DNA of 64,000 nucleotides from Litchfieldia alkalitelluris (GCF_002019645.1 NZ_KV917374.1:3546696-3610695); one strand, 5' to 3'; counted from the stretch's first letter, positions 54,584 through 63,064 are shown. Translations and numbers: made by a program. Notes: generated by a model not told the origin, from the letters alone.

Positions 54584-55303
54584 TTATTCTTCATTTAACT
54601 GACGAAGTTCTTGTTTAATTTCAGTCTTAGATTTAGTTTTTTCGTCAATTTCTTTGATAACACGAGCTGGCGTTCCAGCCACAACGGTATTTGGTGGGAC
54701 ATCTTCGATTACAATTGCACCTGCAGCAACAACTGCGCCCTTTCCAACTCTAACACCTTCAAGTACAACCGCATTTGCTCCGATTAATACATCATCTTCA
54801 AGAATTACAGGCTGAGCAGATGGTGGCTCAATCACACCAGCCAATACAGCTCCAGCTCCTACATGACAATTTTTACCTACTGTTGCGCGTCCGCCTAAGA
54901 CAGCATTCATGTCGATCATTGTACCTTCACCAATAACAGCTCCGATATTGATTGAAGCACCCATCATAATAACCGCATTATCGCCAATTTCTACTTGATC
55001 TCGAATAATTGCACCAGGCTCGATACGCGCTTTGATTCCTTTTAGATCTAATAAAGGAATTGCTGAATTTCTACGGTCATTTTCAACTACGTAATCTTCA
55101 ATTTGTGTAGAATTAGCTTCAAGTGTAGCTTGAATATCCTTCCACTCCCCAAAAACGATACCAGTGTTTCCTGTAATAAATGTTTTGGAGTTTGCACCAA
55201 AATCTAAACCTGCTAAATCACCTTTAACATATACCTTAACAGGTGTTGATTTAACACTATTTTGAATAAATGAGATAATTTCATTTGCATCCATCATTTT
55301 CAT
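54584..55303 (-). CDS. dapH: Tetrahydrodipicolinate N-acetyltransferase
   Basis: A 239-residue acetyltransferase that acetylates tetrahydrodipicolinate in the diaminopimelate/lysine pathway. After an N-terminal DapH-specific domain ([20 protein letters not shown]), hexapeptide repeats of the left-handed beta-helix run from about residue 88 to 205 ([20 protein letters not shown] and following). It is very similar to B. subtilis YkuQ. GGAGGAA precedes the ATG. Together with ykuR it covers two steps of the acetylase branch. Confidence 0.95.
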   Translation of the reverse strand: MKMMDANEIISFIQNSVKSTPVKVYVKGDLAGLDFGANSKTFITGNTGIVFGEWKDIQATLEANSTQIEDYVVENDRRNSAIPLLDLKGIKARIEPGAIIRDQVEIGDNAVIMMGASINIGAVIGEGTMIDMNAVLGGRATVGKNCHVGAGAVLAGVIEPPSAQPVILEDDVLIGANAVVLEGVRVGKGAVVAAGAIVIEDVPPNTVVAGTPARVIKEIDEKTKSKTEIKQELRQLNEE

Positions 55304-55493
55304 ATGTATTCCTCCTAGCTAAATTCTTTGAAGTTTTGGCTAAAAACAAAGCCAAGCATATTCTCATCTAATTTATCAAACTAAAGTAAGCATATCAAGA
55401 AAAAAGTCGTTTTTTTTGCGAATGATTATTTTTATCTGTAATTAACTCGTACTTTTGGTCGAATGATACTTCCTTCGTAATAGCCTTATAAAA

Positions 55494-56363
55494 CTATTTA
55501 AAGGTTTCTTGAATAATATCGATAAAAGCTTTAACCTGTTTTAATTCAAATGATGATTCATACCCAATTAACCATGTATCTCGTTTCATTGGTTCATTTA
55601 ACTCATTTAGCAAAGGTATTTTATATATTTGCGAATCATCCTGATTAAGTGTTATTGAGGGTAGGATTGCATAACCTATACCATTTAAAGTCATCTGTTT
55701 ACAGGTTTCAATTTGATCGACTATGATAGTCCTTTTGGGGACCGTCTGAAAAGTTCGATGCCACCACTCTTGTATTTCTTGATAATAAGTAGAATCACTT
55801 CTAAACTGAATAAATGGACGGTCAGTTTCTAATACCTGCTCTATTGAATTAATTTCAGTATCTACCAGATACATGGTATCTGTTATTAAATGTTTTTTAA
55901 CACCCTTCCAATCAGGATTACCACGGATAATTCCAATATGGACTGTATCATCATATAGATTTTTTAGTATCTCACTACTCCAACCAGTAATAAGTGATAT
56001 CCTAGCCTGAGGATATTTTGTCACATATCTTTTTAGGACTTGAGGCAACCAGTTCTGACCAATTATCGATGCACATGCAATCTTCAATGTTCCGTGAACC
56101 TCATGGTCTAATGACTGTATTTGCTCTCGGATTTTCTCTTCTTTTTCAACAACCTCTTTAGCAAATTCAATAATTTTCTCCCCAGCTGGAGTAGGAGTTA
56201 ACCCCTTTTGCGATCTTACAAATATTTTTGTATTCCATGATTTTTCAATGGATTGAAGACGTTGAGATAATGCTGGTTGAGACACAAATAGTTTTTCAGC
56301 CGCTTTTCTCATATTCATTTCAGAATCTAAAACAACTAACAATTCAAACTCAGAAAATTGCAC
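55494..56363 (-). CDS. ccpC: LysR-type regulator CcpC
   Basis: A 289-residue LysR-family regulator: winged helix-turn-helix at residues 1-60 (MRKAAEKLFVSQPALSQRLQS), linker helix, and a two-lobed effector domain (IGIIRGNPDWKGVKKHLI, QIETCKQMTLNGIGYAILP). It closely resembles CcpC (YkuM), the citrate-responsive repressor of citB and citZ. The order dapH-ccpC is like ykuQ...ykuM of B. subtilis, without the flavodoxin genes ykuN and ykuP. GTG start with GAGGTG upstream. It is followed by about 190 bases without a clear terminator. Confidence 0.9.
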   Translation of the reverse strand: MQFSEFELLVVLDSEMNMRKAAEKLFVSQPALSQRLQSIEKSWNTKIFVRSQKGLTPTPAGEKIIEFAKEVVEKEEKIREQIQSLDHEVHGTLKIACASIIGQNWLPQVLKRYVTKYPQARISLITGWSSEILKNLYDDTVHIGIIRGNPDWKGVKKHLITDTMYLVDTEINSIEQVLETDRPFIQFRSDSTYYQEIQEWWHRTFQTVPKRTIIVDQIETCKQMTLNGIGYAILPSITLNQDDSQIYKIPLLNELNEPMKRDTWLIGYESSFELKQVKAFIDIIQETFK

Positions 56364-56514
56364 GTTTACACCTCTATATCCCCATAAGTTTCACTTATGT
56401 CACTTGTTGACTTTTTAATCATTTTATTTTAACACAAGAGGAGACATCATTAAATCAACAAATTAATGAAGGCGATTACATGAGTAAATCTCTACCTGAA
56501 AGTAACCTAGGTTG

Positions 56515-56700
56515 TGGATACGCCTACTTGGGAGATCGCCTCAAAATGGGCCTATCATTCGCAACTAAGTCATAAAGCTATGATTCACTTTCTCCTCGTT
56601 TTTGCTTCGGGAGCTGGATCATAGAGCATATGATCTACTTCCCTCTGGCTCTTTGGCAACTGTATCGAAGCCACTGGAATCTACTAAATTCTGACTCATT
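56515..56700 (+). repeat. Decayed repeat, probably family B
   Basis: Fragments such as TGCGCCTACTTGGGAGATCG-like sequence, CTTTCTCCTCG, GCTTCGGGAGCT and GAAGCCACTGGAATC recall B but with many changes. It is followed by GGAGTCTACCCTGAAAA, the end of a C box, at 56738-56756. Confidence 0.4.
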
Positions 56701-56756
56701 ATAAGTAATATTAAGCAACCTTTTCATATTTTATTTACATTGGAGTCTACCCTGAA

Positions 56757-56876
56757 AAAAGAAATGCGGAAGGCGCTCGTTCATCGGCGACAGGCATAAG
56801 ACGAGCCACCCTAGTAGGTTGCTTTTTAACCTTCTAGGGTGGCTTGACTTAGACCTACCTGAAGCTAGACACTAAG
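56757..56876 (+). repeat. Repeat family A, copy 3
   Basis: Left half nearly identical to copy 2 (GCGGAAGGCGCTCGTTCATC), inner hairpin GCCACCCTAG.../CTAGGGTGGC with the same AGGTTGCTTTTTAACCT tip but a different basal stem, and a right half missing the GACCCCGAGCCGATAGCG block. From 56858 it is identical to copy 2 onward. Confidence 0.82.
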
Positions 56877-56895
56877 CTAAGTATAATTTTTCATA

Positions 56896-56935
56896 CTCCA
56901 TGGTGCTAATTTTAATTAGCATAGATGTCTACCCT
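56896..56935 (+). repeat. Repeat family C box (between A copy 3 and B copy 6)
   Basis: Same 40 bases as at 46221-46260, again between an A and a B element. Confidence 0.8.
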
Positions 56936-57093
56936 TGTGGAGTTCATGAGCTGCGATCCACTTACTTTACTTTCCGCGGGGTGGTCCGTGAGCCTCCTCG
57001 TCGCCAGGGGAGGGCTCCTGCGGGGTCTTACGAGACCACTGGATCCCGCAAAGGAGTCAAGTGGCTCTCCGCTCATTCCACACTAGTTGAATG
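56936..57093 (+). repeat. Repeat family B, copy 6
   Basis: Near-consensus B element with small duplications (TTACTTTACTTTCC, CAAAGGAGTC) and intact GGTCCGTGAGCC...GGTCTTACGAGACC pairing. Confidence 0.82.
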
Positions 57094-57109
57094 CGCGCTA
57101 TTTTCATAC

Positions 57110-57148
57110 ACCATGGTGCAAATACTCATTCGCATGGACGTCTACCCA
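57110..57148 (+). repeat. Repeat family C box (after B copy 6)
   Basis: ACACCATGGTGCAAATACTC, then ATTCGCATGGACGTCTACCC. The TGCAAAT/ATTCGCA arms still pair with one mismatch. Confidence 0.75.
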
Positions 57149-57246
57149 AAAAATACTTAGATTCGAAAATCCCATTCGTAGGTGTTCACTCATGAGCAAA
57201 CCTTAAACTTTCTTAAACAGGAATCTACATATATAGTTATAAACTA

Positions 57247-57289
57247 AAAAAGACGACTAGAATAGCAACATTGCCATTCTAGTCGTCTC
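57247..57289 (-). terminator. Terminator after the MFS gene
   Basis: AGACGACTAGAAT and its complement with a partly paired loop, followed on the minus strand by TTTTTT. Confidence 0.85.
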
Positions 57290-57303
57290 CAAAACGAATT
57301 AGT

Positions 57304-58824
57304 CTATTCTAATTCCCGCTCTCCCTTTGGTAAAAAAAATATAAAAATAACACTAAGGATGGCAAAAGTAAGAACTCCCCAATACACATAGTTTAGCGAA
57401 AGAGTTAAACCATCTTGTAATACAGATTTCACTGGTCCTGATAAAGCGTTTCTTTGCTCTTCATTAAGTAACACATTTGTCGTATCAATAGATATTTCAT
57501 CTTCTAAACCTTTTGAAGAAATGTAAGATTGTAAACTGCTATTGAGAATTCCGCCTAGTAACGCTGCACCAATTGTACTACCTAAGTTTCGCATAAACAT
57601 ATTAGATGCTGTTGCTATACCACGGACCTTCCAGCTGACGGTACTTTGTATTGAGACAATAAAAGAGGTTGTAGTTAATCCCATGCCCAATCCAATCAAG
57701 AATGAACCAAACGCTGCCCAAACCGGTCCATCTTCAGGTGATAGAGTTACAAAAACAATACTTCCAACTATCAATGCGACTCCACCAATTAAGGAAGTAA
57801 CCCTATATCCTATACTTAATAAAAGTCTACCTGCAATTGTCGCAGCTATGGGCCACCCTATAGACATCGTCGTTAACGTAAATCCTGCAATCATCGGAGA
57901 TCTCTCCATAACTCCTTGTACAAAGGCCGGCAAAAAACTCGATATCCCGATAAGCATAACACCAGTAGTAAGTGATGCAGCATTGGCAATAAAAATAGAG
58001 CGTTCTTTCCAAATCGAAAAGGGCATCATTGGCTCAATTGCACGTCTTTCTTGAAAAACAAACCCAATTAAAGTGCTTAGGAAAAGGACGCTAAGTAAAA
58101 TAATTGTCATTGATGTCCAAGGCAAATGAACACCACCTTCAACAAGAATAACCATTAAAGAACTAATAGAAATAAACAGTAGTCCTGCACCTAAATAATC
58201 AATATTATGCTTTTTCTTTTCTATACCTTCATGTAGATATAAACCTAATACAATGATCGTAATAATTCCAATTGGGATGTTAATCCAAAAGACATATCTC
58301 CATGAGATATACTCTACTAAAATACCACCAAGAGCAGGTCCCATAACAGCCGAGATTCCCCACACACTTGATAAATATCCTTGGATTTTCGCTCGTTCTT
58401 CCTTTGTATACATATCACCAACAATGGTTGAAGCAATTGGCATTACAGCACCTGCACCAAATCCTTGTATAAAACGAAACAAAATTAACCATTCCATTGT
58501 TGGTGCGATTCCACATAAAAAAGAGCCGATTAAAAACACAATAATACCGAATGTAAGAATCGGTTTTCTTCCAAACAAATCCGAGAGCTTACCATATATT
58601 AAGACTGTCACTGCATTCATTAATAGATAAGCAGAAAAGACCCAACTATATAAACTAAATCCGCCTAAATCTGCAACAATCGCAGGCATTGCTGTTGAAA
58701 CAATTGTTGCTTCTATTGCTGCCATAAACATTGCTAACATAACTGCAGCTAAAACTAATGGTCGTCTGGTTTTCTTAATCAATTTATTGTTTACTTGAAC
58801 ATTTCCCCCTTGTCCGTTCTTCAT
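57304..58824 (-). CDS. DHA2-type MFS multidrug exporter
   Basis: A 506-residue membrane protein with 14 predicted spans, of the EmrB/QacA (DHA2) group of proton-driven drug exporters. MFS motif A is present as GKLSDLFGRKPIL, motif C-like glycine/proline sequence as SAVMGPALGGILVEY, and the N-terminal AAIEATIVSTAMPAI is typical. The substrate cannot be assigned. GGAGGAAATTC precedes the ATG. It ends at a strong terminator before the repeat-rich region and follows darB by 15 bases, so darB read-through into it is possible. No regulator gene is adjacent. Confidence 0.9.
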   Translation of the reverse strand: MKNGQGGNVQVNNKLIKKTRRPLVLAAVMLAMFMAAIEATIVSTAMPAIVADLGGFSLYSWVFSAYLLMNAVTVLIYGKLSDLFGRKPILTFGIIVFLIGSFLCGIAPTMEWLILFRFIQGFGAGAVMPIASTIVGDMYTKEERAKIQGYLSSVWGISAVMGPALGGILVEYISWRYVFWINIPIGIITIIVLGLYLHEGIEKKKHNIDYLGAGLLFISISSLMVILVEGGVHLPWTSMTIILLSVLFLSTLIGFVFQERRAIEPMMPFSIWKERSIFIANAASLTTGVMLIGISSFLPAFVQGVMERSPMIAGFTLTTMSIGWPIAATIAGRLLLSIGYRVTSLIGGVALIVGSIVFVTLSPEDGPVWAAFGSFLIGLGMGLTTTSFIVSIQSTVSWKVRGIATASNMFMRNLGSTIGAALLGGILNSSLQSYISSKGLEDEISIDTTNVLLNEEQRNALSGPVKSVLQDGLTLSLNYVYWGVLTFAILSVIFIFFLPKGERELE

Positions 58825-58839
58825 GAATTTCCTCCATAT

Positions 58840-59304
58840 TTACAAATCCAAACTGTAATTACTATTACTATTTTTTTGCAATTCTTTTTTTAGTAATTTT
58901 AGAATAGCTCTTCTTGTTAGAATTCCTTCAAATACATGTTCTTCATTCTCTACACAAACAAAAGGATGATCGACTAATAAATCAAGTCCCTTCTCTAAAG
59001 AATCGTGTATGAACAATCTTGGAATTTCTCTAATCATAACCTCCTCAACCTTCATGTTTTCTAAACGTTCAAATTCAATGCGTTCTAACCCAAGGATTGA
59101 ATCCAAGATAGTCGTTGAACTAATTAAACCATGTAACTTATAATACGGATCTAAAACCGGTACCGCAGTATAACCTGTTTTTGTAAGTACTAATAATGCA
59201 TGCTCAAGATTATTTCCCATCTGGACATGCGCTACCTTATCAGAAAAAATAAGAATTTCTTTTAGGTTTTTTTCTGAAAACCCATCTCTTTGAAGACTCT
59301 TCAC
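58840..59304 (-). CDS. darB: DarB (YkuL/CbpB), CBS-domain c-di-AMP receptor
   Basis: A 154-residue protein made of two CBS motifs (about residues 20-75 and 85-145; TGYTAVPVLDPYYKLHGLIS and LDLLVDHPFVCVENEEHVF). It is the counterpart of B. subtilis YkuL, renamed DarB, a cyclic di-AMP receptor that, when free of nucleotide, activates the (p)ppGpp synthetase Rel and binds pyruvate carboxylase. The GTG start at 59302-59304 is supported by AGGGGA ten bases upstream. The MFS gene follows closely in the same direction. Confidence 0.87.
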   Translation of the reverse strand: MKSLQRDGFSEKNLKEILIFSDKVAHVQMGNNLEHALLVLTKTGYTAVPVLDPYYKLHGLISSTTILDSILGLERIEFERLENMKVEEVMIREIPRLFIHDSLEKGLDLLVDHPFVCVENEEHVFEGILTRRAILKLLKKELQKNSNSNYSLDL

Positions 59305-59555
59305 GGCAGTTTCTTCCCCTCATTTTTATCTATGTTGTTTAATGCTAAAACTTGTTAAACATGATAATGTTTTTAAGCTTTTTTACCAAGGGCCAAACAT
59401 GAGACATTAGCCCCCGCATATGTGCTTGGATTCATGGACGCCCGTGGCTCGCAAAACTATTACTTGCAAAAATTACAAAAGGTTTTTATAAACTTATAGC
59501 TTTCCATCTTTTTTACAGTCTATATTTTAACACATATTTAAAGTTAATTCTTATA
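59305..59555. other. Non-coding region upstream of darB
   Basis: About 250 bases; a GC-richer patch at 59388-59455 (GGGCCAAACATGAGACATTA and onward) stands out but forms no clear hairpin or frame. A promoter for darB must lie here. Confidence 0.45.
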
Positions 59556-59590
59556 TAAAAAGAAAACGACTATCATAGATAGTCGAAAAT
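59556..59590 (-). terminator. Terminator after the 68-residue gene
   Basis: CGACTATC/GATAGTCG with a short loop, followed on the minus strand by TTTTCTTTTTATA. Confidence 0.75.
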
Positions 59591-59596
59591 AAGGCA

Positions 59597-59803
59597 TTAT
59601 GTAGGTTTAATTATACCGTCGTCTAATTTATCATATAAATTAGCTATTTCGCGATATACCTCTCTAGAAACCATCTTATCGCCATTCTCAATGTCTGCCA
59701 ATTCGCATCTAACTAGCTCAAGTGCATAGTTTTGACTAAACACGATACTTAATAGGCTTTCTTTTTCTTCATCAGTTAAAATGGCACTGTTTAAAACCCT
59801 CAT
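59597..59803 (-). CDS. Small acidic protein between ykuK and darB (YkzF position)
   Basis: A 68-residue soluble, acidic, helical protein (TDEEKESLLSIVFSQNYALE, then REVYREIANLYDKLDDGI). B. subtilis has the small gene ykzF between ykuK and ykuL; I infer this is the equivalent by position only. GGAGGGGGA precedes the ATG. It has its own terminator. Function unknown; toxin-antitoxin membership is not suggested by any neighbour. Confidence 0.68.
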   Translation of the reverse strand: MRVLNSAILTDEEKESLLSIVFSQNYALELVRCELADIENGDKMVSREVYREIANLYDKLDDGIIKPT

Positions 59804-59877
59804 AAAGTCCCCCTCCGATATTGACTTATTAAAATTATATGAAATAAATCACTATCTATGACACTCTTAATTAGAGA

Positions 59878-60396
59878 TCACTTTGTATATCTATTTGCAT
59901 AACTAAATGCTGCATATGAATCAGGTTTAATTTTAGCCTCAAGACCCATTGCTGTTATTCTTCCCATCATTTCAGTGATAAGATCCTTTGTTACACCACG
60001 TTTACCTATATCAAGATGGATTTCTAACGTTAAATCAGCTCCGTCATCCGTATATGGAATCAATAAATCCATAAGTTCCATTAAATATTCAGTCGTAAAT
60101 AAATAAGCAACTTCTTGACTTAATGACGTTTCAATAGAAATCTTTTCACGTACACTAGTTATTGGTCTTTTGATGATGTTATTTTTTAAGCCCCCCCATG
60201 CACCTTTCCCTACTCTATGCAAATGGATTGCTGTAATAAATCTTGTTTCCTCTTGATGAACCTGAGAATCAGTCCCAATAGATAAAACATACTGGGTCCT
60301 GGGATCTTTTATAATAAAATTCTTCAAACGATCTATTACATCTTGGATTTTCATATTACTTTCTGAAACATTATAAAACCTAAAGGAATCGCTCAT
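59878..60396 (-). CDS. ykuK: YkuK, DUF458 (RNase H-like fold)
   Basis: A 172-residue cytosolic DUF458 protein with an RNase H-like pattern: VLSIGTDSQVHQEETRFITA near residue 40, IETSLSQEVAYLF, and TLEIHLDIGKRGVTKDL later. Acidic residues in the first and third blocks could form a metal site, but nuclease activity is unproven for YkuK. The frame extends 16 codons upstream of the ATG at 60394-60396, where GGGAGC provides the ribosome site and the family length of 172 results. Confidence 0.9.
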   Translation of the reverse strand: MSDSFRFYNVSESNMKIQDVIDRLKNFIIKDPRTQYVLSIGTDSQVHQEETRFITAIHLHRVGKGAWGGLKNNIIKRPITSVREKISIETSLSQEVAYLFTTEYLMELMDLLIPYTDDGADLTLEIHLDIGKRGVTKDLITEMMGRITAMGLEAKIKPDSYAAFSYANRYTK

Positions 60397-60519
60397 TTCT
60401 AGCTCCCTTCCATTTCCTTTTTTATATAGTACGTTTTTAATCATCTTATTGTTAATAAAAGGAATTATTATTAAAATTTAATTAAAAAAGTTTTTTGTTT
60501 AGGGAATAGGAAGAGAATA

Positions 60520-60548
60520 AAAAAAAGAGCTTATAAAAAGCTCTTCAA
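60520..60548 (-). terminator. Terminator after the zinc-ribbon gene
   Basis: AAGAGCTT/AAGCTCTT with a 5-base loop, followed on the minus strand by TTTTTTTATT. Confidence 0.85.
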
Positions 60549-60570
60549 GTTAAAGACAGAGAAAATAAGT

Positions 60571-60714
60571 TTATCCTTTACTAGTCTCAATATTTTTTAG
60601 TGTAAAATTACATTCGGTACATGTGTAGATCACATTTTGATTGGATTGTGCTGTTAAAACCTCATCTAGGCTAGCTTGCTTCTGACAACTTGGACATGTC
60701 ACAACGGGTTTCAA
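60571..60714 (-). CDS. Possible 47-residue zinc-ribbon protein
   Basis: A short frame from TTG (60712-60714) to TAA encodes a peptide opening MKPVVTCPSCQKQASLDEVL with a second pair CTEC at residues 32-35. The two CxxC pairs, 22 residues apart, fit a treble-clef or zinc-ribbon knuckle. AAGGAG lies nine bases before the TTG and a strong terminator follows, so I consider it a real gene. It begins 20 bases after yueI ends, in the same direction. Family unknown to me. Confidence 0.65.
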   Translation of the reverse strand: MKPVVTCPSCQKQASLDEVLTAQSNQNVIYTCTECNFTLKNIETSKG

Positions 60715-60733
60715 AAAAAGTCACTCCTTAATC

Positions 60734-61108
60734 TTAAAAAACATCACTACTTACATATATATTATCGCGATTCACAGCAGTTTTACTCGCTAAAACTAGA
60801 CCGATTTTTGTTGTATTTTGAACATCATCAACAATTGTAAAAGGTATATTTAATGAATTGGCAATTTTTACATATTTAGAAAGATATGAATAACTTAATT
60901 CTCCATCTAATAACAGTTGACAATCAGGATATTGCTTTATCAACGCCTTAATTGGCTCGTATACTTTCGACTTCATAACCTGACCATTAGTAAGCGCTAG
61001 GATTACTCTTTCTCTAATAGTTGTGAGAAATATCTGACGTTCATCAGATTTTATCTCTTTCGCACCGTACATACCACGTTCAAGGTAATCATCTATATTT
61101 TCAGCCAT
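60734..61108 (-). CDS. yueI: YueI family protein (DUF1694)
   Basis: A 124-residue cytosolic protein of the YueI/DUF1694 family: DDYLERGMYGAKEIKSDERQ at the start, FLTTIRERVILALTNGQVM, and the basic core LLLDGELSYSYLSKY that recalls the L7Ae/ribosomal fold proposed for this group. Function is unknown. The ATG at 61106-61108 follows GAGGTG; a frame four codons longer has no ribosome site. In B. subtilis yueI lies elsewhere on the chromosome, so its place between ykuK and ykuJ differs. Confidence 0.8.
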   Translation of the reverse strand: MAENIDDYLERGMYGAKEIKSDERQIFLTTIRERVILALTNGQVMKSKVYEPIKALIKQYPDCQLLLDGELSYSYLSKYVKIANSLNIPFTIVDDVQNTTKIGLVLASKTAVNRDNIYVSSDVF

Positions 61109-61134
61109 CTTACACCTCACACTAACTAATTAAA

Positions 61135-61371
61135 TTAATTGAGTAGGTCAAATATCTCAATAGCAATCATGTCTATATTATCGAATTGAAACGTTTTTGG
61201 TTTCTCACCTTGTGTGTATACCTCAAGTTCAAATGTACTTGTTTTGTCAAAATATTTCACACTACAAATTCTCTCACCATTCACTTCAAAAAAACGTTGC
61301 GGTGGCTCCCCTCCATTTGCGTTTTCCTGTAAACTAATGAGACGTGATATAATACCTTGTAATTGCGACAT
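61135..61371 (-). CDS. ykuJ: YkuJ, DUF1797 family protein
   Basis: A 78-residue protein with the full DUF1797 pattern (MSQLQGIISRLISLQE, RFFEVNGERICSVKYF, FQFDNIDMIAIEIFDLL). The structure of B. subtilis YkuJ is known, its role is not. GAAGGAGAGA precedes the ATG. It lies 26 bases upstream of yueI in the same direction, so ykuJ, yueI and the zinc-ribbon gene probably form one transcript ending at 60520. Confidence 0.9.
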   Translation of the reverse strand: MSQLQGIISRLISLQENANGGEPPQRFFEVNGERICSVKYFDKTSTFELEVYTQGEKPKTFQFDNIDMIAIEIFDLLN

Positions 61372-61681
61372 TATAGTCTCTCCTTCCTGACATTTAATTG
61401 TTCAACCCTATTAAATAGCATTAGCATTCAATTTTGTTCTATCCAAGAACTTCTTATTGTTTTAAATTGTTGCAAGGGTTAATTATTAATTCCTATTATG
61501 TATAGATTAACTTGGTTCACTTTTTCTTATACCAAGTTTCATTCACCATTTTAGTACATAAATATCAATAAGCAAAGGACTTTTTTTATGATAACCAACA
61601 TTCTTTAACTCTTTTGCCACGAAAACTTCAAAAAACATAAAATAACTCATCATATCTTTTCTACATTTTAAACTTATCAAT
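61372..61681. other. Non-coding region upstream of ykuJ
   Basis: About 310 AT-rich bases. No gene or clear structure is visible; the ykuJ promoter should be here. Confidence 0.5.
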
Positions 61682-61709
61682 AAAAAAGAACCTTATAAAG
61701 GTTCTTTAA
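61682..61709 (-). terminator. Terminator after the 225-residue secreted protein gene
   Basis: AAAGAACCTT/AAGGTTCTTT with a short loop, followed on the minus strand by a T run. Confidence 0.8.
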
Positions 61710-61727
61710 AGAGATTGCGTTATTTCG

Positions 61728-62405
61728 CTAATATAAGTAAACCATCATATTCATATAATGTTGATTGGGATATTCCATTTCTAAAATAGAGTAACCACTA
61801 GAGGAAAACAAGCGAAAGACTTTATTTGTTATAGTATGTTCTGATTTCCGAGCCATTTCTGCGGTCTTTACCTCAGTTGCATTTTCTTGTTTTTCTAACT
61901 CTAAAATTTCACTATTAAGACTCTGGTCGATTGTTAGTTCTGAAATTTTCCAAGTATCATTTGTGTATTGCAAAGTAACTGTTGCATAATGATCTTCATA
62001 ATTCACAGGACCTTCTGAACTTTCATCAAAGTGCTCATAAACATAATATTTATCTTTCTGTGCATCATGTATGATCTTCGTTTCTGGAGTATAGGAAAAA
62101 TAAGGAATATAATATGGCGCAAAATCCGAACCGTAAACGATATATCCGTCTTTTTCTTCAAATAAGTTTTCCTTTAAAAACAGTTCAGTATAATCTTTGA
62201 TAAAATAAGAATTCAAAATGCGATTAATTTCTTCTAGATTTCTCAATTTCTCACTAAGAGATAGTTGGGCATTAAAAGCATTATCCAGTAACTTAAAGGT
62301 ATCTTCTCTAGTCATTTCTCGATCATTAGCAGCATTAACAAGCCCGCCGAATCCAAGAAGTAAAACTAGATGTAAGATTATGATGCTATTTATCAATTTG
62401 CTCAA
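61728..62405 (-). CDS. Secreted protein, DUF3993-like, unknown function
   Basis: A 225-residue protein with an N-terminal signal peptide or anchor (residues 4-25, cleavage likely after VNAA) and a soluble domain rich in Tyr, Glu and Asp (FAPYYIPYFSYTPETKI; YEDHYATVTLQYTNDTW). The overall pattern recalls the DUF3993 proteins of Bacillus, but I am not certain. The TTG at 62403-62405 has AAGGGTGA just upstream. It is monocistronic and has no metal or catalytic motif I recognise. Confidence 0.65.
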   Translation of the reverse strand: MSKLINSIIILHLVLLLGFGGLVNAANDREMTREDTFKLLDNAFNAQLSLSEKLRNLEEINRILNSYFIKDYTELFLKENLFEEKDGYIVYGSDFAPYYIPYFSYTPETKIIHDAQKDKYYVYEHFDESSEGPVNYEDHYATVTLQYTNDTWKISELTIDQSLNSEILELEKQENATEVKTAEMARKSEHTITNKVFRLFSSSGYSILEMEYPNQHYMNMMVYLY

Positions 62406-62705
62406 AGAATCACCCTTCCGATGCTTGTCCTACTTGGTCTATTTTAACAAGATACAACTATTTAAAGCACAGAAATCGTCCCCAAAATAACTGCAGGTTT
62501 TGACACTTATATACTTATATGAACAATTTACCCTGAAATATTCATTCCTTAACATAAAATTTATCATAATTTGTATAGTTTTTTACAAAAGGCTAATTAC
62601 TTAAACGTTGTTGCTTAGAAGGTCCTTGATTAACACTTTGTATCCATTATCAGATTAGAGCCATGCCTAAAAATTATTAATTAGTCTTTTTGAAAATAGC
62701 CTTAC
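62406..62705. other. Non-coding region
   Basis: About 300 AT-rich bases between two minus-strand genes, with nothing I can support beyond the expected promoter. Confidence 0.5.
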
Positions 62706-62740
62706 CAAAGCAAAAAGAGACCTTTAATAAAGTCTCCTTT
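62706..62740 (-). terminator. Terminator after the 79-residue gene
   Basis: AGACTTT/AAAGGTCT (one G-T pair), then CTTTTTGCTTT on the minus strand. Confidence 0.65.
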
Positions 62741-62748
62741 AAGAACAG

Positions 62749-62988
62749 CTATGAGTAAGAAATAATGGACAAATAAATGATGTATCCGATAGTTAAGATA
62801 GAGGCTATGACGTATGTAAGAAAAACAGGATTACGGATATATGGATGATCTTTTACTTTTTCATTTATTTCCGTATCAAATTGCTGGCGCATGGTATGTT
62901 GCCTTTTACCTAATTTGTAGGTATAAAGTAGCCCAGTCCCAATTATTAGGACAGAGAGAATGGTTAAAATAAAATTTAATTGATCCAA
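62749..62988 (-). CDS. Small two-span membrane protein, unknown function
   Basis: A 79-residue protein with an N-terminal membrane helix (about 5-24), a charged loop (KLGKRQHTMRQQFDTEINEKV) and a second helix (about 55-75). I recognise no named family. TTG start with GGTGGGTG upstream. It follows ykuI by 76 bases in the same direction and could be expressed with it. Confidence 0.65.
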   Translation of the reverse strand: MDQLNFILTILSVLIIGTGLLYTYKLGKRQHTMRQQFDTEINEKVKDHPYIRNPVFLTYVIASILTIGYIIYLSIISYS

Positions 62989-63064
62989 GAACTAACACCC
63001 ACCTTAGTATTTGGTATATAGTTCTAATATCTACAAATTGTTAAATTTATATTCTACGAAATTT

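Noticed and set aside
57542-58054. 170-codon frame antisense to the MFS gene
   Set aside because: Codon-phase shadow of a hydrophobic membrane-protein gene; no start signal or family resemblance.
59597-60714. Toxin-antitoxin module among the small genes near ykuK
   Set aside because: No toxin or antitoxin motif, no overlapping pair, and separate terminators; synteny indicates conserved housekeeping-type small genes.
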